11,615 nucleotides of DNA from an uncultured Flavobacteriales bacterium (GTDB lineage: Bacteria; Bacteroidota; Bacteroidia; Flavobacteriales_E; Vicingaceae): NCBI GenBank assembly GCA_937901255.1, contig CALCHN010000006.1, positions 1 to 11,615 on the forward strand. The letters run 5' to 3'. The notes below the pieces were generated by a model that saw nothing but the letters and a program-made list of their open reading frames with translations, made no database searches and was not told the origin of the DNA. Below, piece by piece: positions 1-5,012 of the stretch. Within the stretch, counting starts at the first letter, position 1, and each line of letters begins with the position of its first letter. The translations under genes and the position numbers were made by a program.

Positions 1-8
1 ACTGGTGT
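1..8. terminator. Possible truncated terminator hairpin arm at the window edge
   Basis: The first eight bases, ACTGGTGT, are identical to the outer end of the right arm of the strong hairpin at 1832-1864. They lie ten bases beyond the stop codon of the toxin gene, where a terminator would be expected. The rest of the hairpin would be outside the window, so this is an inference from an 8-base match plus position. Confidence 0.3.
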
Positions 9-18
9 AAATGAATCT

Positions 19-351
19 TTAATACTCCAATAATTCGTTAAGATAAATTTTTAATTGGGCTACTTCATCTTTAGAAATGGTTCCTATTTTTTTAACCAAT
101 CGTTCTTTTGAAATTGAGCGTATATGAAAAGTTAGTACTTCTGATGCTTTGGTTAATTTATTTTCCTTATTAGGTTGAAGCACAATGTTTCCTTTATAGT
201 TTTTAATTTTACTTGTTAGAGGACAACAAATCACAATAGGAAGATATTTATTCATTAGATTTCCACTAATAATAAGAACTGGTCTGTATCCAGCCTGTTC
301 GCTACCTTTTGTGGGACTTAAATTGGCATACCAAATTTCACCTTGCAACAT
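19..351 (-). CDS. mazF: MazF/PemK-family endoribonuclease toxin
   Basis: This is a 110-residue, full-length member of the MazF/PemK family, whose characterised members are cytoplasmic mRNA interferases that cut single-stranded RNA at short sequence motifs. The start MLQGEIWYANL matches the usual family N-terminus. GYRPVLIIS (residues 21-29) carries the conserved arginine R23, and CPLTSK (43-48) carries T46; these align with the catalytic Arg and Thr of Bacillus MazF. The segment around residues 70-85 (SEVLTFHIRSISKERL) is the conserved second half of the fold. The gene starts 5 nt after the stop of the ribbon-helix-helix antitoxin gene, so the two are surely co-transcribed, antitoxin first. 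Key residues are intact, so the toxin is probably active. Cleavage specificity cannot be read from the sequence. Confidence 0.93.
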   Translation of the reverse strand: MLQGEIWYANLSPTKGSEQAGYRPVLIISGNLMNKYLPIVICCPLTSKIKNYKGNIVLQPNKENKLTKASEVLTFHIRSISKERLVKKIGTISKDEVAQLKIYLNELLEY

Positions 352-356
352 ACCAA

Positions 357-599
357 TTATTTTTCTTCATCATTTATTTGAGTTAAATACTCTTCCATGC
401 CTTCTTCTGCAATAGAAAGTGTATCAGCATCTTTAGTCATTTTCTTAAACGACTTTATATAATCTGCCTTATTTAAGTGTTCCAAATAAATAGAAAGTGC
501 TTTTTCTATTATTTTATTTTTAGGTATAGCTAATTCTTTTGCTTTTTTGTTTAACAATTGCAATAGATTATCGGGAAGTGTGCTTGTGAATGTTGTCAT
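357..599 (-). CDS. Ribbon-helix-helix (CopG/MetJ-type) antitoxin of the MazF pair
   Basis: An 80-residue protein. Its N-terminal 42 residues fit a ribbon-helix-helix DNA-binding domain: a short beta strand (TTFTSTLP, residues 2-9), helix A (about 9-23), a turn at AIPKN (24-28) and helix B (about 29-42). RHH dimers insert the paired strands into the major groove. The remaining tail (about 44-80), rich in Lys, Asp and Glu, is the part that in such antitoxins wraps around and blocks the toxin. The gene lies directly upstream of mazF with a 5-nt gap. A promoter with an overlapping inverted repeat (623-654) lies 24 nt before the start codon, which fits repression by the antitoxin or the toxin-antitoxin complex. 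The family assignment is firm; toxin neutralisation is inferred from context. Confidence 0.88.
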   Translation of the reverse strand: MTTFTSTLPDNLLQLLNKKAKELAIPKNKIIEKALSIYLEHLNKADYIKSFKKMTKDADTLSIAEEGMEEYLTQINDEEK

Positions 600-622
600 G
601 TTGATGTCATTAAAATACCTAA

Positions 623-654
623 CAAAAATACAATTTATATTTGTATTTTACAAA
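623..654 (-). promoter_or_regulatory. Promoter and candidate operator of the toxin-antitoxin operon
   Basis: Read on the minus strand, TTTG (654-651) is followed after 20 nt by TATTTTTG (630-623), a perfect match to the Bacteroidota -33/-7 consensus TTTG...TAnnTTTG. A 9-bp inverted repeat, AAAATACAA / TTGTATTTT (625-633 and 641-649, 7-nt spacer), spans the spacer and runs into the -7 box. That is where an autoregulatory RHH repressor would block polymerase. Alternatively, the AT-rich stem followed by T could weakly terminate the upstream lipoprotein gene. Confidence 0.7.
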
Positions 655-658
655 TAAA

Positions 659-1294
659 TTATTCTCCAAGAGAAATATGTCGATGGGTATTTTCATTAAT
701 GGTTAGTAGTTCTAATGCAAAAATGAGTCGCAACTCTCCATCTTGTATATCTCCATTAGAATTGCCTTTATAATCAAAAAGTAAACTGAATGAATATGCA
801 AACAAAGGAAAATCTCCTGAATTCAGAACAGCATTTGTATAGTGTTCTATTTTTTTGTTGTTTTTAGATAGTTTTTGAAGAAACCTAACATATTTACCTT
901 GAGTATTTACTGATAATGACTCAAAAGGGATAGGTTCTTCAAATTTAACTCCCGAATAAGACATGTAAGCTCTAGATTTAGATAACTCCCATATTTCGTT
1001 AAAAGTAGAATTGTTTATTGATTTCATTAACTTTCTTTGCTCGTTAATATCAATTTTACTCAAAATAACTTCATAACCATTCTCATAAATTTCTTTGATA
1101 AAGGCTTCATAATCTTGTTTAAAATTATCCTCCGAACTAATAATTTTAGACTCAAAAAACTCCACCATCTTAACAATGTCCTGTTTTTCTGAATTTGTAA
1201 ATTCACTCTTATTCAAAACATCAGTAAGCGTTTTGTTGTTCTTACAAGAGAAAAATAAACTACAAAGAATAAATATAAACAAAATATTTTTCAT
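659..1294 (-). CDS. Putative lipoprotein of unknown function
   Basis: I do not recognise the family. The 211-residue product begins with MKN, a hydrophobic stretch and the lipobox LFFSC with the lipidated cysteine at position 17, so it should be exported and lipid-anchored. The residues after the cysteine (KNNK) lack the acidic residues that mark surface-exposed lipoproteins in some Bacteroidota, which mildly favours a periplasm-facing location. The mature part is mostly predicted helix with many Lys and Glu, without visible repeats, catalytic motifs or further cysteines. The stop codon lies only 5 nt from the -33 box of the toxin-antitoxin promoter. It is divergent from the zinc-ribbon membrane gene across a 54-nt gap that must hold both promoters; no perfect TAnnTTTG is present there on either strand. 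The start is fixed by the signal peptide. Confidence 0.75.
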   Translation of the reverse strand: MKNILFIFILCSLFFSCKNNKTLTDVLNKSEFTNSEKQDIVKMVEFFESKIISSEDNFKQDYEAFIKEIYENGYEVILSKIDINEQRKLMKSINNSTFNEIWELSKSRAYMSYSGVKFEEPIPFESLSVNTQGKYVRFLQKLSKNNKKIEHYTNAVLNSGDFPLFAYSFSLLFDYKGNSNGDIQDGELRLIFALELLTINENTHRHISLGE

Positions 1295-1348
1295 CCCATA
1301 AATTTAGTAATTAAAACACTACTTTATGCTTTTTAGTACTTTTATAAA

Positions 1349-1825
1349 ATGAATTGGAAAAACATAAAACGCATATTAGCACTCTCTTTACTTATTGTAA
1401 TCAATCTTTTTCTATTTTACAGGTATTTTGAATTAGATAAATTAGGCAGAGTTTCCTCTTTACAAAATCCTCATGGGGAAGGTTTTCAAAACCAACATTT
1501 GTCCAATAGCGACTTAATTGAAACATCTCTTAAAATAGAATTTTGGCTATTAATAATGGTTTTTGTTTTAATTGTTTATTCTATATATATCCTTTATAAA
1601 TATAAAATGGAACTTGAGGAGAAGAATGCAATTGAAAGTAGAGTTTTATTTAAAGATTTAGAGGAGAAAAAGCAAATTCAGTTATTATCAAGCGTATATT
1701 GTTTTAATTGTGGAAAAAACAATACCACAACCTTTAAAGAAGAAAAAATGTTGCTTGGTGAAATGTTTACTTTAGTTGAATGCAATGAATGTAAGAACGA
1801 AATAAAGTTAAAAAATAATTGGTAA
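1349..1825 (+). CDS. Two-helix membrane protein with C-terminal zinc ribbon
   Basis: Unrecognised 158-residue protein, the only plus-strand gene in the window. Hydrophobic segments at about residues 7-26 and 64-85 predict two membrane helices. The basic N-terminus (NWKNIKR) and the KYK after helix two put both ends in the cytoplasm, with residues 27-63 outside. A charged, probably coiled-coil stretch (about 86-112) leads to a zinc-ribbon-like module with two CxxC knuckles: C118/C121 (CFNC) and C145/C148 (CNEC), 23 residues apart. Such ribbons usually bind one zinc ion and often mediate protein or nucleic-acid contacts. The ATG at 1349 gives the only start that keeps the first helix complete. 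A strong hairpin begins 7 nt after the stop codon. Function is unknown. Confidence 0.72.
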   Translation: MNWKNIKRILALSLLIVINLFLFYRYFELDKLGRVSSLQNPHGEGFQNQHLSNSDLIETSLKIEFWLLIMVFVLIVYSIYILYKYKMELEEKNAIESRVLFKDLEEKKQIQLLSSVYCFNCGKNNTTTFKEEKMLLGEMFTLVECNECKNEIKLKNNW

Positions 1826-1831
1826 CAAAAA

Positions 1832-1864
1832 ACACCAGTCAGGTTTTAAAAACCTGACTGGTGT
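1832..1864. terminator. Bidirectional intrinsic terminator between convergent genes
   Basis: A perfect 15-bp inverted repeat, ACACCAGTCAGGTTT (1832-1846) and its complement (1850-1864), with a 3-nt loop. It lies between the stop codons of the convergent zinc-ribbon gene (1825) and receptor gene (1872). Read on the minus strand the stem runs into TTTTTTGTT, a good T-tract. On the plus strand it is followed by ATATATTTT, so it probably serves both genes but more strongly the receptor. Confidence 0.88.
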
Positions 1865-1871
1865 ATATATT

Positions 1872-4277
1872 TTAAAACTTAGCCGTAAGCGAAAGCATAA
1901 AATTTCTTCCTGCGGCTGCTATACCCGAACTATAGGTTCTATAGCGAATATCGGTTAAATTTTCTATTCCTCCTCCTAAAATAAAGTTTTCTTTCAGTTG
2001 GTAATTGACTTTAAAATTAAGGGTTACCCAACTTGGTGAGTAAGGATTTCCATTGTTATCAATGGCATACAACTCTCTTTTTGGGATTTCTTCAAAAGGC
2101 ATATCTTCAAACTTTTTTTCTCCACTAAACTGCGTATAAAAAATCATTTTTAGTTGCTTGGTTGTATAACTCAATTGAGCCGAGCCAAACCAAGGTGCTG
2201 CATGTCGGGATGGACCTGTTGTACCATCTTCCAACTCTTCTGTTCCTTGTTGGTAGTTGTATTTTGCCATTAACCCAAAACCAGCAGGTAATTTAATTTC
2301 TATTCCTGCATGTAAGCCTTTTATCTCCACAAAAGCAGCATTTTGTATAGCTTGAACTTTACTCATTTCTCCGTTATAGATTATACTATCGTTTCCATTA
2401 AACTGGAAATCTCTTCTAACCATTCCGCCATCCAAATAGGTATAATAGCCTGTAACATTTAACTTTACTACTTCATTAATTACTTTACTGATGCTTAATT
2501 CGGCATTATAAGCATATTCGGCAGTTAAATTAGGGTTAGGAGTAACCACATATCCCGGTTGAAAATCGAACATTTTACCAATATCATCTACATTGGGAGA
2601 GCGAAATCCTGTTGAGGCATTTCCGCTGATGTTCCAACTTTCGGTAGGTTGATAAACAAAACCCAAACTTCCTGTTGTAGCATTATTATTAATTTCTGCA
2701 TTGGTAAACGGAAAGGGAAAATAGGTAGTATCGAAAGCTGCTTTCAACATAAATTGGTTGAACCTAGCTCCCGCTTGAACTAAAAATTTTTCCGTTAAAT
2801 GATGCTGAAGCGTTAAATATACTGCATACGATTCCCAGGTAGCTTGAGGGTAACGAGCAGCAGCAGGAACAATAATGTTGGTAGTAATATCTTCATCTGT
2901 ACCAAAAGAATTTACATCATTATACACCGCTTCAACTCCATAAAAAAGTTCGGTTTTTTCTCCCAACATTTTTTCAAAATCAATGTTAGCCGAAAAGGCG
3001 TTTACTTCCTCTAATCTATTTGCACGAATTGGCTGATTAAACCCACGGTCTATTCTACTTTCTTCAAAGTATTGATGAGCCAATCGTATATTCATTTCAT
3101 TATACAATACATTCTCTGAAGAATTGGTAACATTCATATAATTCATAGTCCAAATTTGAGGTCCATAATTCCATTCGGCACTTCTTGGCAACCCGTTTTT
3201 GGTTCTGGTTAATCTATCATAACGAGGATAATCGGTAGTGGCAGAGTACAAAAAGCCATAATTAAAGTCCCAATTTTTGTTGGGTTTAAACCTGATTTTT
3301 TGCATTAATGAAGTTTGCTTATATCCTGTTGGATTTTGCACTAAAGGGTCTGGGTTGGCAACAACTACATCCGTATTATCTTGTCTTTCAACGTAAAATT
3401 TTCGAAGGTAAGAAGAAGGTCCTTTGCTGCCCATACGAATATTGCCAAAATCGGAATGTGTAATGCTTGTTACCATTGCCCACTTTTTCCAACCAACACC
3501 TACATCAAAATGTCCAGTCATTTCGCTATTGGCAGAAGAATATCTGGTAGAAGCTTTTCCTGTAACCAAAGGTTCATCGCTAGTTGAAAATTGAGGTGTA
3601 ATGGTAGAAAAACTCATTACTCCACCAATAGCATCACTTCCATAAATTACTGAACCTGGACCAAACAATACTTCGGTATTTTCTACCGCAAAAGGATCTA
3701 TGGAAATTACATTTTGCAAATTTCCACTTCTAAAAATAGCAGTATTCATTCGGATGCCATCAACAGTAATTAATAATCGGTTGGTTGAAAACCCTCTAAT
3801 CATTGGGCTTCCGCCTCCTCCTTGACTTTTTTGAATGAAAACTTCTCCAGAAGATCCTAATAAATCTGCTGCTGTTTGTGGATTTTGTAAAGCTACATCT
3901 TTGGCAGAAATAGAACTTATTTTTTCCGGAACATCATTTTTGTTTTGAGCCCAACGAGTAGCCGAAATTACTACCTCATCTAGAGATAAACCAGCATCTT
4001 CCAACGTAATTTCAAACGACATTAGTTCTAATTCTGTATAAGATTTCTGAATAGGTTTATAACCTATTAGTCGTAACTCAATTTTTTCAGAAGTGTTAAA
4101 ATCAGTAATATCTGCCTGACCTTTAACATTGGTAAAGGTGGCTACACGGGGCTGATTACTAACAATGCTTACCATTTCTAACGGCAAGTTAGTTTTTTTA
4201 TCTTTTACAGTAATGGTTTGGGAAATACTTAATAAAGAAATACAACACAGCCATACTATAAGAATGATTTGTTTCAT
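1872..4277 (-). CDS. TonB-dependent outer-membrane receptor
   Basis: An 801-residue outer-membrane importer that would move a large ligand into the periplasm using TonB-ExbBD energy. A signal peptide (1-20, cut after SISQ) is followed by a carboxypeptidase-regulatory-like beta domain (about 21-95), typical of Bacteroidota receptors. A TonB-box-like segment (LDEVVISATR, 99-108) follows. Then come the plug (about 115-225, with MIRGFSTNRLLITVDGIRMN and VIYGSDAIGGVMSF) and the 22-strand barrel, ending RNFMLSLTAKF with the terminal phenylalanine usual for barrel proteins. FRSPN (558-562) and NPNL (581-584) resemble the FRAP and NPNL boxes of heme/hemoglobin receptors. However, no histidine lies between them, nor in the plug segment GIRMNTAIFRSGN, so heme is not assured as ligand. 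An 84-nt gap separates it from the small membrane protein upstream, probably co-transcribed. The ligand is unknown; a metal or metal chelate is possible. Confidence 0.93.
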   Translation of the reverse strand: MKQIILIVWLCCISLLSISQTITVKDKKTNLPLEMVSIVSNQPRVATFTNVKGQADITDFNTSEKIELRLIGYKPIQKSYTELELMSFEITLEDAGLSLDEVVISATRWAQNKNDVPEKISSISAKDVALQNPQTAADLLGSSGEVFIQKSQGGGGSPMIRGFSTNRLLITVDGIRMNTAIFRSGNLQNVISIDPFAVENTEVLFGPGSVIYGSDAIGGVMSFSTITPQFSTSDEPLVTGKASTRYSSANSEMTGHFDVGVGWKKWAMVTSITHSDFGNIRMGSKGPSSYLRKFYVERQDNTDVVVANPDPLVQNPTGYKQTSLMQKIRFKPNKNWDFNYGFLYSATTDYPRYDRLTRTKNGLPRSAEWNYGPQIWTMNYMNVTNSSENVLYNEMNIRLAHQYFEESRIDRGFNQPIRANRLEEVNAFSANIDFEKMLGEKTELFYGVEAVYNDVNSFGTDEDITTNIIVPAAARYPQATWESYAVYLTLQHHLTEKFLVQAGARFNQFMLKAAFDTTYFPFPFTNAEINNNATTGSLGFVYQPTESWNISGNASTGFRSPNVDDIGKMFDFQPGYVVTPNPNLTAEYAYNAELSISKVINEVVKLNVTGYYTYLDGGMVRRDFQFNGNDSIIYNGEMSKVQAIQNAAFVEIKGLHAGIEIKLPAGFGLMAKYNYQQGTEELEDGTTGPSRHAAPWFGSAQLSYTTKQLKMIFYTQFSGEKKFEDMPFEEIPKRELYAIDNNGNPYSPSWVTLNFKVNYQLKENFILGGGIENLTDIRYRTYSSGIAAAGRNFMLSLTAKF

Positions 4278-4361
4278 AGTTAATTTCTATATAAGAACAC
4301 TAAATACAAAAAGTTGTGTAAATGTTCTTGATTTAATAAAAATGTGAATTATTTTTTTTAT

Positions 4362-4898
4362 TTAACTATGTTGAGGAGGTGGAGTTGTTGGCGATTGTTG
4401 CCAATAAGATATAAATGATTTATAAGGTGTAAAGTGATTGATTTCATTTTTCAAAATAGTCAATTGTATAATAGATTTTTCTGAAAGATAAAGTGTTTTA
4501 ATGAATTGAGTAATCACCTGATTTTTATTGTTCTGATAAGGATTTTGAGCAAAATTTTGTTGTACTAAATTGGCTAATTTTTGGTTCAATGCTGTTTCTT
4601 CTTTATCCCACCAAACCCAATAACGTATTTCGTTACCAATAATTTCTTTTTCAACAATATCATACATTTCACCTTTGAATTGGAATTCTTTACTGTGCTT
4701 CCATTTTACTTGTTGATCAACTTTATCTTTATCGAAAACCAACAACACTAATTCTTCTTTTTCTATTCCGGCAATAATTTTATGTTTAATGGCTTTTTTA
4801 ATGGCTTTGCGTTCCATTTTGAGATAAGCAAAAGGAAATAGTGTTGCTATTGCAATAATAAGTAGTAATGATATGCTTAGTAATTTTTTTAAAAGCAT
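4362..4898 (-). CDS. Membrane-anchored protein of unknown function, receptor-linked
   Basis: A 178-residue protein with one N-terminal hydrophobic segment (about 4-26) and an otherwise soluble, probably periplasmic body. Conspicuous parts are WKHSKEFQFKGEMYDIVEKE (66-85), the tryptophan-rich WVWWDKEE (94-101), and a proline-rich tail SPTTPPPQHS. From memory, small Bacteroidota proteins with the same layout (N-terminal anchor, a F-x-GEMYD-V-like core and a PPPQ-type tail) recur beside TonB-dependent receptors. I know no assigned function and could not check this here. It lies upstream of the receptor gene on the same strand, 84 nt apart with no terminator between, and is separated from the protease gene by a strong terminator. 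The two probably form one unit, making this a candidate accessory factor for uptake. The TAATTTAG on its minus-strand upstream side is only an approximate -7 box. Confidence 0.72.
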   Translation of the reverse strand: MLLKKLLSISLLLIIAIATLFPFAYLKMERKAIKKAIKHKIIAGIEKEELVLLVFDKDKVDQQVKWKHSKEFQFKGEMYDIVEKEIIGNEIRYWVWWDKEETALNQKLANLVQQNFAQNPYQNNKNQVITQFIKTLYLSEKSIIQLTILKNEINHFTPYKSFISYWQQSPTTPPPQHS

Positions 4899-4960
4899 TT
4901 TTTATACTTTTATTAGCTCTAAATTAGAAAAATGAATGTATATTAATATTTGGTTTAAAC

Positions 4961-4990
4961 AAAAAAAGCACGAGTACTCATACTCGTGCT
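4961..4990 (-). terminator. Intrinsic terminator of the M43 protease gene
   Basis: A perfect 10-bp inverted repeat, AGCACGAGTA (4967-4976) and TACTCGTGCT (4981-4990), with a 4-nt loop. On the minus strand it is followed directly by TTTTTTGTTT (stem end through about 4957). It starts 22 nt after the protease stop codon. It is effective in the minus direction only, since the plus-strand side has no T-run, and it separates the protease from the downstream receptor locus. Confidence 0.92.
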
Positions 4991-5012
4991 TCTAACTTTA
5001 TACTTTAATAAT

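Noticed and set aside
3381..3587. Plus-strand open frame inside the receptor gene
   Set aside because: Antisense to a fully supported receptor coding region, with no recognisable domain or promoter.
4165..4347. Plus-strand open frame over the receptor 5' end
   Set aside because: Covers the receptor signal-peptide region in antisense and an AT-rich gap; composition explains it.
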